From the NCBI GenBank assembly GCA_900470775.1, contig UCBZ01000033.1:62001-126000 (forward strand): DNA of 64,000 bases, written 5' to 3'. The number at the start of each line of letters is the position of its first letter. The stretch's first letter is position 1. The stretch comes from Hyphomicrobiales bacterium (lineage in GTDB: Bacteria; Pseudomonadota; Alphaproteobacteria; Rhizobiales; Beijerinckiaceae). Shown here piece by piece: positions 8,379 to 17,110 of this stretch. The notes beneath the pieces are model-generated. The model ran no database searches. It saw only the letters and a program-made list of their open reading frames with translations, and was not told the DNA's origin. The translations under genes were made by a program, and so were the position numbers.

Positions 8379-9251
8379 GTGATTGACACCCCGACGCCCG
8401 TGCCGGCACGGCCCTGGCTCGCCGCCGGCTTGATGGTGTCGGCCACGCTCTGCTTCACCTCGCTCGACGCCATCCTGAAATCGCTGGCGCAGGAGCATGG
8501 CCTCGGCATGCTCGTGCTGGTGCGCAATCTCGTCCAGGTACTGCTGCTGTCGGCGCTGGCACCCATCGTCGGTCGCCAGATCTTTCACACCCGGCGCTTT
8601 GCACTTCATGCGGCCCGTGGCGCTTGCGTCGTCGCGACCACGGTACTGATCGTGCTTGCCCTGGTGCACCTGCCAATGTCGCAGAGCTATGCCATCACGT
8701 TCTCCGCGCCGCTGATGGCCTCGCTGCTCGCGCTCCTGATCCTGAAGGAACGGCCCCGGCCGGCACAATGGCTGCTGATCGTCATCGGCTTTGCCGGCGT
8801 GGTCGTGGCGATCGGTCCCGGCACCCCGAATTTCGGCTGGCCGCTGCTTTATCCGCTCGGCATGGCGGCGGCCAACGCCACCTTCTATGTCCTGACGCGC
8901 TATGGCAGCCGCAGCGAAGAGACCCTTACGCTGGTGTTCTGGGGCGCCGCCATGGCCTCGCTATGGTGCCTGCTCGCCGTGCCAGCCATCTATGAGCCGC
9001 TGCCACCGCGCGCGCTCGGCCTGCTCGTGATCGCCGGCAGTTTCGGCACGCTCGCGCATCTTTTCGCGGCGGCCGCTTTCCGACGGGCATCGACGGCGAC
9101 AGTCTCGCCTCTGCTCTACAGCCAAATCGTCTGGGCGACATTGATCGGCTACTTCGGCTTCGGCGAGACCCCGCCCACCACAGCCCTGATCGGCGGCGCG
9201 ATCGTGGCCGCCAGCGGGATTGGGATCGTCAGGCTCGCAGCGCGGGGCTGA
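8379..9251 (+). CDS. EamA/DMT-family permease (GTG start)
   Basis: The 290-residue protein is almost wholly hydrophobic with about ten predicted helices in two EamA repeats, like drug/metabolite transporters of the RhaT/YdcZ superfamily. GTG at 8379 is the first plausible start; its ribosome site is weak. It ends the plus-strand operon and converges on the GntR gene. It may move a pathway product or substrate across the inner membrane; nothing in the sequence fixes the direction or ligand. Confidence 0.8.
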   Translation: MIDTPTPVPARPWLAAGLMVSATLCFTSLDAILKSLAQEHGLGMLVLVRNLVQVLLLSALAPIVGRQIFHTRRFALHAARGACVVATTVLIVLALVHLPMSQSYAITFSAPLMASLLALLILKERPRPAQWLLIVIGFAGVVVAIGPGTPNFGWPLLYPLGMAAANATFYVLTRYGSRSEETLTLVFWGAAMASLWCLLAVPAIYEPLPPRALGLLVIAGSFGTLAHLFAAAAFRRASTATVSPLLYSQIVWATLIGYFGFGETPPTTALIGGAIVAASGIGIVRLAARG

Positions 9252-9260
9252 TGGATTGAT

Positions 9261-9914
9261 TTATCGCACCGTATCGAGCGCAAAGTTCGCCAGGCTGCGG
9301 ATATGCGTCTGCACCGCCTTGCGTGCGGCCTTCGCATCCTCCTGGCCAAGTGTCTCCAGGATCTGCAGATGCTCGATGGAATCCGGCTCGAGGCGCTGCG
9401 AGAGGCGCGCGATCTCGAACAGACGGGTCGTCACACGCAGTTCTTCGATCATCCGGCTCAGCACGTCGTTGCCGCAATGCGTGGCGAAAAGGCGGTGCAG
9501 CCGGTCGTCCGAGCGCCAATGGTCGTCCGTATGGTAAGTGGTCGCCGCGCGAAGCTCCACGATTTCGTGGCGCATCGTGGCAATCGCTCCGGCGGGAATC
9601 CGGCCGACCGCCAGCGCGGCCGCCTCGGCCTCGAGGATCTCGCGCACCTTGAGGCTCTGCAGATACTCGCCAAGATCGACATGGCGCACCACATACGAGC
9701 GGCCAGTGCCCTTGACCACCAACCCTTCGCCCTCGAGGCGTTGCAGCGCCTCCCGCAGCGGCGTGCGCGAAATGCTGAGATGCTCGGCGAGCCGCGATTC
9801 AACGATCACCTCGTTGCCGCGAAGCTGGCGCCGGCGGATCATCTCCGAGACGGCGTTATAGGCCTGGCTCGACAGGTTGGTGGCCGGCCGGCTCAGTTCC
9901 GAGAACTCGCTCAT
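9261..9914 (-). CDS. GntR family transcriptional regulator, FCD type
   Basis: The 217-residue protein has an N-terminal winged helix-turn-helix (about residues 15-75; SRLAEHLSISRTPLREALQRL is the recognition part) and a helical FCD ligand-binding domain in the rest. It is coupled to the hydantoinase gene by ATGA (9911-9914), so both come from one transcript. It most likely controls this block, through sites such as the AACGTATA elements at ~5290 and ~11358, with an intermediate as effector. Control targets are inferred. Confidence 0.88.
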   Translation of the reverse strand: MSEFSELSRPATNLSSQAYNAVSEMIRRRQLRGNEVIVESRLAEHLSISRTPLREALQRLEGEGLVVKGTGRSYVVRHVDLGEYLQSLKVREILEAEAAALAVGRIPAGAIATMRHEIVELRAATTYHTDDHWRSDDRLHRLFATHCGNDVLSRMIEELRVTTRLFEIARLSQRLEPDSIEHLQILETLGQEDAKAARKAVQTHIRSLANFALDTVR

Positions 9915-11338
9915 CGCCGGTTCCGGCCGCCGTCTTGCGCCAGCGCTGATTTTTCGCGCGGCAGGTACTCGCCATGGCGGGGCGTTCCGACAAGCGCGCC
10001 GTTCCGCACGACGATCGTCCCGCGCACCATCGTCAGAACCGGCCAGCCGGTAATCTCGAGCCCCTCATAGGGGCTGTAGTCGCACCCGTCATGAAGCATC
10101 GTGTGGCTCAAGGTCTGCTTCAGCTCCGGATCCCAGATCGCGATGTCGGCATCGGAGCCGACGGCAATCGTGCCCTTGCGGGGATAGAGCCCGTAGGTCT
10201 TGGCGTGATTGGTCGCGGAAAGCGCGACGAAGCGATTGAGATCGATCCGGCCCTTTACGACACCCTCGGAAAACAGAATCGGCAAGCGCGCGGCGATACC
10301 CGGAATGCCGTTGGGCACCCAGCGGAAGCTCGACTTGCCTTTCGGCAACTGCTTGCCGGCGTCGCCCTCGTAACGATACGGGCAGTGATCCGAGGAGAAC
10401 ACCGAGAAGACGCCTTGCTGCAGCCCCTCCCAGCAGGCGACCTGGCTCTCGTTGTCACGAGGCGGCGGCGAGCAGACGAATTTGGCGCCCTCCATGTCGA
10501 TCTTGTCGAGATCGCGCTCGGTCAGCACGAGATATTGCGGGCATGTCTCGCCGAAGACCTTGAGGCCTTTCGTCTGGGCCCTGCGGATCTCCTCCATGGC
10601 TTCGCGGTTGGAGACATGGACGATCATCACCGGCACGTCGCTGAGCTCGGCCAGCGAGATGGCGCGATGCGTCGCCTCGCGCTCGACCGGGATCGGCCGC
10701 GAGGCCGCATGGTATTTCGGTGCGGTCTTGCCGGCCTTTTCGAGCCGATCGGTCAAGAAGCGGATCGCGTCGTAATTCTCGGCATGGACCATGACGAGGG
10801 CGCCGGTCTCGCGCGCCACCGCCATAACGTCGAGCATCTGCCAATCGGTGAGCGCCAGTCCATCATAGGTCATGAACACCTTGAAAGAGGTGTAACCCGC
10901 CTCGATCAGCGCCGGCAGTTCCTGGCCCAGCACCTGCTCCGTCGGGTCGGAGATGATCAGATGGAACGAGACGTCGACGAAGCAGCGCCCCTCGGCTTCG
11001 GCGTGATAAGCCTTCACCGCCTCGCGAAGGGACTGGCCCTTCTCCTGCAGACAGAAGGGCAACACCGTCGTGTTGCCGCCGAACGCGGCTGAGCGCGTGC
11101 CCGTCAGAAAATCGTCGGCGATTACCACGCCCGACGCCTGAGGCTGCGCCAGATGGACATGGCTGTCGATCCCGCCCGGCAGCACGAGCTTGTCCGTGGC
11201 GTCGAGCACCGTCTCCGCCTCGCCGAGATCGAGTCCCAGAGCCACGATACGTCCGCCCTTAATCGCGACGTCGCTTTTGAACGTGTCTGCGGCCGTGACG
11301 ACGGTCCCGCCGCGGATAATCGTATCGAACCGATTCAT
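9911..11338 (-). CDS. Hydantoinase/dihydropyrimidinase-family amidohydrolase
   Basis: The 475-residue metal-dependent cyclic amidohydrolase keeps the full site: HxH (H60, H62 in GGIDSHVH), the carboxylated lysine (K153 in SFKVFMTY), H185 (MVHAEN), H241 (VHVSN) and the aspartate in SSDHCPY. It should open a cyclic amide such as hydantoin, dihydropyrimidine or a related imide in the cytosol. The ATG at 11338 is preceded by AGGAG; the open frame to 11530 is unlike the family. No N-carbamoyl hydrolase lies nearby, so the second step is missing here. Confidence 0.88.
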   Translation of the reverse strand: MNRFDTIIRGGTVVTAADTFKSDVAIKGGRIVALGLDLGEAETVLDATDKLVLPGGIDSHVHLAQPQASGVVIADDFLTGTRSAAFGGNTTVLPFCLQEKGQSLREAVKAYHAEAEGRCFVDVSFHLIISDPTEQVLGQELPALIEAGYTSFKVFMTYDGLALTDWQMLDVMAVARETGALVMVHAENYDAIRFLTDRLEKAGKTAPKYHAASRPIPVEREATHRAISLAELSDVPVMIVHVSNREAMEEIRRAQTKGLKVFGETCPQYLVLTERDLDKIDMEGAKFVCSPPPRDNESQVACWEGLQQGVFSVFSSDHCPYRYEGDAGKQLPKGKSSFRWVPNGIPGIAARLPILFSEGVVKGRIDLNRFVALSATNHAKTYGLYPRKGTIAVGSDADIAIWDPELKQTLSHTMLHDGCDYSPYEGLEITGWPVLTMVRGTIVVRNGALVGTPRHGEYLPREKSALAQDGGRNRR

Positions 11339-11793
11339 GAAGCGCTCCTGCGCTTCGAACGTATATGATTTGCACACAATGGAAAGCGTCTCGCGAGCAG
11401 GTTCGCTTACCGCCTCTCCTATTTTTGCGATGACGATCGCTTGGCGCTGGCGGTAAAACCTTTCGTCGTCGGCAGACGAGGTGGCCGGCTCCGATTCGAG
11501 GGAATGCGGGCGCGGTGCCTTTGACGACAACTGCCCCCCGAAAGCTGCCTTCCTAAGGACCGCAAGGGGCCAGATCCGGAAAGCAGCGCCTCTCGGATGC
11601 TGCCGAAGGGAAGGCTCCCAATAGGCAATTCAACTGCAGTTCAGCAGTCCGCTGCGGTAGCACTTCGCCTCAACTGCGGCACTTTTACCTAAACAACCCA
11701 ATACGCAGATCTCAATATTTCAATGGCTTTTGGAGCCACCCTGGTGCGGCAAACTTGATTGTCCCCGCCCGGAGACGCCGTCGCGGCCGACCT
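11339..11793. other. 455-bp non-coding spacer upstream of the hydantoinase operon
   Basis: The first ~60 bp hold the presumed hydantoinase promoter, with AACGTATAT at 11358-11366 next to a TGCACACAA stretch. The rest (to dusA) is lower in GC than its surroundings, with an AACTGCAGTT palindrome at 11632-11641 and AT-rich sequence around 11690-11730. Short frames here resemble no family I know. I see no RNA gene or terminator. Confidence 0.45.
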
Positions 11794-12798
11794 CTAGGCG
11801 GCGACGCGGGCGCCGTCGTGGCGCGCGACATGGGCGACGGCCGCACGCAGATCGGCGATGCCGGCGCCAACCGCCACGCAATGCTCCGACAGATGGCGGC
11901 GAAACTGACGCGCGCCCGGGCGCCCCGGAAACAGCCCGACGAGATGGCGGGTGAAGGCATGCAGCCGTCCGCCAGCTTCGAGATGGGCTGCGAGATGCGG
12001 TTCGAGCGCCTCCAGCATGGCGAAGGCGTCCGCCACCGGCGCGGGCTCGCCGAAGAGCAGCGGATCGACTTGGAGCAGGATCTCGGGGTTCTGGTAGGCC
12101 TCGCGGCCAATCATGACGCCGTCGAGATGGGCAAGATGGCCGGCCCATTCGTCGGGTGCGCGGATGCCGCCATTGACGGCGACGATCAAATCCGGATTCG
12201 CGGCCTTGAGGCGGTAGGCGCGGTCATAGTCGAGCGGCGGGACCTCGCGGTTCTCCTTCGGCGAGAGGCCCTGGAGCCAGGCCTTGCGGGCATGGACGAT
12301 CAGCGCATCGACGCCGGCTGATGTCACTGACGCCGTGAGCGCATCGAGCGCCGCTTCCGGGTCCTGGTCGTCGACGCCGATGCGGCATTTCACCGTGACA
12401 GGAATCTCGACGGCAGCCTTCATCGCCGCGACGCAGTCGCCGACCAGCGCCGGCTCGCGCATCAGGCAGGCGCCGAAGGCCCCGCCCTGGACGCGGTCGG
12501 AGGGGCAGCCGCAGTTCAGATTGATCTCGTCATAACCGAAATCGGCGCCGATCCGCGCGGCCTGCGCCAGCAGGGCCGGATCATTGCCGCCGAGCTGGAG
12601 CGCGACGGGATGCTCGACCGCATCGAAGCCGACCAGCCGCTGCCGGTCGCCGCGGATCACGGCCTGCGCCGTGACCATCTCGGTATAGAGCCGGGCGCGG
12701 CGCGACATCAGGCGATGGATGACGCGGCAATGCCGGTCGGTCCAGTCCATCATCGGTGCCACGGTAAAGCGCAGGAGTTCGGGCGAAAGGGCGGTCAT
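11794..12798 (-). CDS. dusA: tRNA-dihydrouridine(20/20a) synthase
   Basis: The 334-residue flavoenzyme reduces uridines 20/20a in the tRNA D-loop. It starts with the FMN-binding TVAPMMDWTDRHCR segment, has the catalytic cysteine C98 in NLNCGCPSDRVQ, and ends in a helical tRNA-binding region. Length and motifs fit DusA rather than DusB (the WTDRHCR and LQLGG forms are DusA-like). It stands alone with its own promoter in the 138-bp spacer before the NADH dehydrogenase gene. Confidence 0.93.
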   Translation of the reverse strand: MTALSPELLRFTVAPMMDWTDRHCRVIHRLMSRRARLYTEMVTAQAVIRGDRQRLVGFDAVEHPVALQLGGNDPALLAQAARIGADFGYDEINLNCGCPSDRVQGGAFGACLMREPALVGDCVAAMKAAVEIPVTVKCRIGVDDQDPEAALDALTASVTSAGVDALIVHARKAWLQGLSPKENREVPPLDYDRAYRLKAANPDLIVAVNGGIRAPDEWAGHLAHLDGVMIGREAYQNPEILLQVDPLLFGEPAPVADAFAMLEALEPHLAAHLEAGGRLHAFTRHLVGLFPGRPGARQFRRHLSEHCVAVGAGIADLRAAVAHVARHDGARVAA

Positions 12799-12936
12799 CG
12801 CGGCTGACTAACTCAAAATGGCGCATCATGCATCCCCGCAGGCGGGCTCTTGGGTTGCACCCCGGTGCGAGGCGGGCCAAATATCGATGCAGCGGCCCCC
12901 CTGCGGCCGCCTTGCACATGCAGGGGGGACGCTACG

Positions 12937-14229
12937 ATGGCCGACACCCAACCGTCTTCGCCGGACGCCCACCATCTCGTCGTCGTGGGCGCGGGCTTTG
13001 CAGGGCTGCAGCTCGTGCGCGATCTCGCCGGCGCCGGCTTGCGGATCACGCTGATCGACCAGCGCAACCACCATCTCTTCCAGCCGCTGCTCTATCAGGT
13101 TGCGACCACGATCCTCGCCACATCCGAGATCGCCTGGCCGATCCGGCGGCTTTTTCGCGAGCGCGCCGACGTCACGACGCTACTGGCGCAGGTCTCGGGC
13201 GTCGATGCCGATGGCAAGCGCGTGCTGCTCGATGACGGCGCCACCGTGCCCTACGACACGCTGGTGCTCGCGACCGGCGCGCGACACTCCTATTTCGGCC
13301 GCGACGAGTGGGAGACCTTCGCTCCCGGCCTCAAGACACTCGAGGACGCGACGACGATCCGGCGCCGGCTGCTGCTCGCCTTCGAGCAGGCTGAGCGCGA
13401 GAGCGATCCCGCCGCGCGGCAGGCCCTGCTGACCTTCGCAATCATCGGCGCCGGGCCGACCGGCGTCGAGCTCGCCGGCATCATCGCCGAACTCGCCAAG
13501 CAGATCCTCTGGCGCGAATTCCGCAACATCGACACCCGCGGGACCCGCGTGCTGCTGATCGAGGCCGGCTCGCGGGTTCTGCCGGCCTTTCCGGTTTCGC
13601 TGTCGGATTATGCGCAAGGAGCGCTCGAAAAGCTCGGCGTCGAGGTCCTGCTGGGCCGGCCGGTCTCGGAGATCCGCGAGGACGGGGTGACGATCGGGAC
13701 GGAGTCCGTCGGCTGCCGCACCGTGGTCTGGGCGGCGGGCGTCGCGGCCTCGCCGGCCGCGGCCTGGCTCGGCATCGCCGCCGACCGGGCCGGACGGGCC
13801 AGCGTCGATCCCCATCTGAACGCGTCCGGCCGGCCGGAGATCTTCATCATCGGCGATACGGCTGCGGTCATGACGGCGGACGGCAAGCCGGTGCCCGGCA
13901 TCGCGCCGGCGGCGAAGCAGCAGGGCGCCCATGTCGCCAGGGTCGTTCGCGCGCGGCTTGCCGGCAAGCCGGCCCCCTCGCCCTTCCGCTACCGCCATCA
14001 GGGCAACCTCGCCACGATCGGCAAGAGCGCGGCCGCGGTGGATTTCGGCTGGCTGCAACTGCGCGGCTGGATCGCCTGGTGGATATGGGGCATCGCCCAC
14101 ATCTTCTTCCTGATCGGCGCGCGCAGCCGAGTCGCCGTCGCCTGGAGCTGGTTCTGGACCTTCATTTCCGGGCAGCACAGTGCCCGGCTGATCACGCAGG
14201 GACGCAAGGCGCCGGCGCGAAAGCCCTGA
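12937..14229 (+). CDS. Type II NADH:quinone oxidoreductase (NDH-2-like)
   Basis: The 430-residue protein has two Rossmann folds: FAD site VVVGAGFAGLQLVRDL (from ~residue 16) and NAD site FAIIGAGPTGVELAGI. FIIGDTAAV and the APAAKQQGAHVA segment are typical of NDH-2. The C-terminus carries a hydrophobic/amphipathic stretch (GWIAWWIWGIAHIFFLIG) that would hold it on the inner membrane face. It oxidises NADH and reduces quinone without pumping protons. The ATG at 12937 is chosen because AGGGGGGA precedes it. Confidence 0.88.
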   Translation: MADTQPSSPDAHHLVVVGAGFAGLQLVRDLAGAGLRITLIDQRNHHLFQPLLYQVATTILATSEIAWPIRRLFRERADVTTLLAQVSGVDADGKRVLLDDGATVPYDTLVLATGARHSYFGRDEWETFAPGLKTLEDATTIRRRLLLAFEQAERESDPAARQALLTFAIIGAGPTGVELAGIIAELAKQILWREFRNIDTRGTRVLLIEAGSRVLPAFPVSLSDYAQGALEKLGVEVLLGRPVSEIREDGVTIGTESVGCRTVVWAAGVAASPAAAWLGIAADRAGRASVDPHLNASGRPEIFIIGDTAAVMTADGKPVPGIAPAAKQQGAHVARVVRARLAGKPAPSPFRYRHQGNLATIGKSAAAVDFGWLQLRGWIAWWIWGIAHIFFLIGARSRVAVAWSWFWTFISGQHSARLITQGRKAPARKP

Positions 14230-14232
14230 GGC

Positions 14233-15264
14233 TTACGCCGCCAGCAGGCCCAGCGCCCGCTCGATGCGCGAGCAGGCGCCGCGCCCCCTGGCCTTGTCAT
14301 AGGCGCGCTTGAGGCGGCCGGTGGCATAGGCGCGCAGCACGATCTCATGGACATAGCTCTTGCGCACCACGGCCGGCGTGTTGACCAGCCGCTCCGAGAT
14401 GGCGCGCATGATGTCAGCGAGCTGGCGCTTCCGGCCGGTCTCGGTCGCGACGATCTCGCCGGCCAGCAGCAGTTCCGCGGCGGCTGCGTTGGCGGCCAGC
14501 ATGCGCAGATCCTTGCTGCTAACGGGCAGGCCCGAGACGCGCTTGAGATAGGCGTTGATGTCGCCGGCCCTGATTTCGGCGATCGTGCCGTCCTCACGCT
14601 TGTAGTGCAGCAGGCGGCGGCCCGGCAGCGTCATGACGCGAGCCAGCGCACGGGCGAGCGTGGCGTCCTCGACGCTGCAGGCGATCTGCTTGCCGCTCTT
14701 GCCCTTGAAAGCGAGTTCGACACGGCTGCCGGTGATGGTGACGTGGCGCTTCAGCAGCGTCGAGGCGCCATGGCTGCCATTGGCCTTGGCATAGGTCTCG
14801 TTGCCGACGCGGATATGGCAGCGGTCGATGACGGCAGCCGCGCAGGCCAGCGCCTTGTCGCGGCTGAGCTTGCGGTCCCTGAGATCGCGCGCGATCGCGG
14901 CCCGCAGCTTCGGCAGCGCGTCGATCAGGCATTTCAGGCGCTTGAGCTTGCGGCGCTCGCGGACTTTCTCCCAGTCAGGATGATAGCGATGCTGGATGCG
15001 GCCGGCCTCGTCATGACCAACCGCCTGGAGATGAGCGCGCGGGTCGGCCGCGATGCGGACGTCGACATAGGCAGGCGGGATGGCGAGCGAGCGGATTCGG
15101 GCCAGGGTCGCGGGGTCGCTGATGACGTGCCCGTTTCCGTCGCGATAACTGAAGCCCTTTCCGGCGCGGCGGCGGGCGATCGTCAGCTTGTCAGCCGAAC
15201 TGCGTTTCAGCCGAGTGGCGGGCGCAGAGGCTGGAACGGTCTCGTCGAAGATCACGCGCGCCAT
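14233..15264 (-). CDS. DNA topoisomerase IB (poxvirus/bacterial type)
   Basis: The 343-residue enzyme matches the bacterial TopIB family: N-terminal FSYRDGNGHVI and SLAIPPAYVDV, the HIRVGNETYAK active-site arginine region, the LAFKGKSGK lysine loop, and SSKDLRML with the second arginine. The catalytic tyrosine is most likely Y304 in KSYVHE; relatives usually have proline after the histidine. It relaxes supercoils by a 3'-phosphotyrosyl link. It is convergent with the NDH-2 gene with a 3-bp gap. Confidence 0.88.
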   Translation of the reverse strand: MARVIFDETVPASAPATRLKRSSADKLTIARRRAGKGFSYRDGNGHVISDPATLARIRSLAIPPAYVDVRIAADPRAHLQAVGHDEAGRIQHRYHPDWEKVRERRKLKRLKCLIDALPKLRAAIARDLRDRKLSRDKALACAAAVIDRCHIRVGNETYAKANGSHGASTLLKRHVTITGSRVELAFKGKSGKQIACSVEDATLARALARVMTLPGRRLLHYKREDGTIAEIRAGDINAYLKRVSGLPVSSKDLRMLAANAAAAELLLAGEIVATETGRKRQLADIMRAISERLVNTPAVVRKSYVHEIVLRAYATGRLKRAYDKARGRGACSRIERALGLLAA

Positions 15265-15320
15265 GACTGGACTCCGGGGCGGGCGGATCGATCGCCATCC
15301 GCACTGCCGGGTTCAATCGC

Positions 15321-15360
15321 AAACAGCCCCGTCCGGTTCCGGACGGGGCTGTGTTTCTTT
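15321..15360 (-). terminator. Intrinsic terminator of the PotABCD-like operon
   Basis: A 14-bp perfect stem, ACAGCCCCGTCCGG (15323-15336) against CCGGACGGGGCTGT (15339-15352), has a 2-base gap as loop. On the minus strand it is followed by TTTG, and on the plus strand by GTTTCTTT. It lies 25 bp after the stop of the last permease gene, so the minus-strand use is the likely one. Confidence 0.8.
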
Positions 15361-15384
15361 CGAGCAGCGATTCGGGCCGAGGCC

Positions 15385-16215
15385 TCAGCGCTTGGCGCGA
15401 GCGACAATCTGCGTCGGGTTGACGAAGCGCAGCGCGATCAGGAGCCAGAGCAGCGTCGTGACCATGTAGATTACCGCCATGGCGTCGATCGACTGCACGG
15501 CGCGCACGCCGGCCGCGAAGACGGCATAGTAAAGCGCCACCACCAAAGTCTGGCTGGTTGGGCCGGCCGTGAGGAAGGTCAGCTCGAACATGGCGATGGT
15601 GCGCACCAGCACCAGCAGCAGCGCCGCGAGGATGCCCGGCGCCAGCAGCGGCAGCAGGATGTAGATGAAGAGCTTGAAGGTGTTGGCGCCGAAGACCCGC
15701 GCCGCCGCCTCGATCTTCGTGTCGATCTGCTCGATGAAGGGGATCATCACCAGGATGACGAAGGGCACCGTCGGCACGAGATTGGCGAGCACCACGCCCG
15801 ACATCTGGCCGGCGAGCCCCGCCCGGTAGAGCACCGTCGCCAGCGGAATGCCAAAGGTGATCGGCGGCACCAGCAACGGCAGCAGGAAGAGCAGCATCAC
15901 CAGTTTCTTGCCGGGGAAGTCGCGCCGCGCCAGCGCATAGGCGGCGGGCACCCCGATCAGGCCGGAGAGGAAGACCACCAGGAAGACGATCTGGAAGGTG
16001 ACGGAGAGCACGTCATAGAGCTGGAACTCGTCCCAGGCGGAGGAATACCAGCGCGTCGTCCAGCCCGCCGGCAGCCAGGTGCCAAGCCAGCGCGTGGCGA
16101 AGGAGCTGGTCACCACCGTCGCGATCATCCCGAACAGGTTCAGGATGAAGAAGCCGATCACGGCCCAGTTGGCGAAGGCCCAGAGCCGGGCCGACAATCT
16201 GTTGTCCTTGACCAT
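15385..16215 (-). CDS. ABC transporter permease (PotC/PhnV-like)
   Basis: The 276-residue inner-membrane protein has about six helices and the EAA-type loop (IEAAARVFGANTFKLFIYILLP) of the iron/polyamine/phosphonate importer class. It is the last gene of the operon running from the binding protein (19485) leftwards, with a terminator after it. The gap to permease 1 is 4 bp. Confidence 0.9.
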   Translation of the reverse strand: MVKDNRLSARLWAFANWAVIGFFILNLFGMIATVVTSSFATRWLGTWLPAGWTTRWYSSAWDEFQLYDVLSVTFQIVFLVVFLSGLIGVPAAYALARRDFPGKKLVMLLFLLPLLVPPITFGIPLATVLYRAGLAGQMSGVVLANLVPTVPFVILVMIPFIEQIDTKIEAAARVFGANTFKLFIYILLPLLAPGILAALLLVLVRTIAMFELTFLTAGPTSQTLVVALYYAVFAAGVRAVQSIDAMAVIYMVTTLLWLLIALRFVNPTQIVARAKR

Positions 16216-16219
16216 CGGA

Positions 16220-17110
16220 TCAGCCCTTTCCGCCGCCGGCAGGCCCGCGATACAAAAGCCCGCGCGCCGCCAGAACCGCGACGACGATCGAGAGCTGAAC
16301 CACGCCCATGATCATCGCCACCGCCGAGGCCATCGAATAATCATACTCCTCGAAGGCTGCCTGATACGCGGCGATCGAGATCACCCGCGTCGGGCCCGCC
16401 GGCGCGCCGAGCAGCACGGCGGACGGGAAGACCGAGAAGGCCTGCACGAAGGAGAGACAGAAGGTGATCGCCAGCCCGGGCAGCAGGAGTGGCAGCAGAA
16501 TGTGCTTGAAGCGCTGCCAGGGGCCGGCACCGAGGGTCGCGCCGGCCTGTTCGAGCGCGGGATCGACGCCCGAAAGATAGGACAGCGTCAGCAGGAAGGT
16601 GAAGGGGAAGCCGGTGATCACCAGCGAGATCATCACACCCCAGTAATTGTGCAGAAGTTTCACCGGCGTCGAGATCAGGCCCATCGTCAGAAGCGCGCGA
16701 TTGAACCAGCCCTGCGGGCCGAGATAATTCAGCAACCCTTGCGCCACAAGCACGGTGCCGAGCGTGATCGGGATCACTAGGATCGTGGTCAGCAGGCGCT
16801 GATGCCTCATCGTCCGGACGCGGAAGGCGATCGGGATCGCCATCAGCAGCGTTACGATCGTCACCGGCAGCGCCAGCCAGAGCGTCGTCGCGATCGTCCC
16901 GTAGAGAAACGAATCCGAGAAGAAGCGCTGGTAATTGGCGAAGGTGCCGCCCGCCTTCGGGTTGAAGGACAAAAACAGCCCGTAGAAGAACGGGTAGATG
17001 AACAGCGCCAGCAGGAAGAGCACGGCGGGCACGACGAGCAGCGTCAGCCCGTCGAGGCCGCGCGCCGCGAGCCGCTGGCCCAGCGGGATCGAGGGGGCTG
17101 TATCGCTCAC
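16220..17110 (-). CDS. ABC transporter permease (PotB/PhnU-like)
   Basis: This 296-residue membrane protein has several helices and a clear EAA loop (PALEQAGATLGAGPWQRFKHILLP). It pairs with the permease at 15385 to form the channel. Its start overlaps the ATPase stop (17107-17110, ATGA), which points to coupled translation. Confidence 0.9.
   Translation of the reverse strand: MSDTAPSIPLGQRLAARGLDGLTLLVVPAVLFLLALFIYPFFYGLFLSFNPKAGGTFANYQRFFSDSFLYGTIATTLWLALPVTIVTLLMAIPIAFRVRTMRHQRLLTTILVIPITLGTVLVAQGLLNYLGPQGWFNRALLTMGLISTPVKLLHNYWGVMISLVITGFPFTFLLTLSYLSGVDPALEQAGATLGAGPWQRFKHILLPLLLPGLAITFCLSFVQAFSVFPSAVLLGAPAGPTRVISIAAYQAAFEEYDYSMASAVAMIMGVVQLSIVVAVLAARGLLYRGPAGGGKG

Noticed and set aside
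11712-12148. Short minus-strand frames overlapping the end of dusA and the spacer
   Set aside because: They are Arg/Pro/Ser-rich shadow frames within dusA that run into the spacer, without family resemblance.
14347-16311. 654-residue plus-strand open frame opposite topoisomerase IB and the permease
   Set aside because: It is antisense to two clear genes, is full of Arg, Gly and Asp as expected from high-GC shadow frames, and has no domain.
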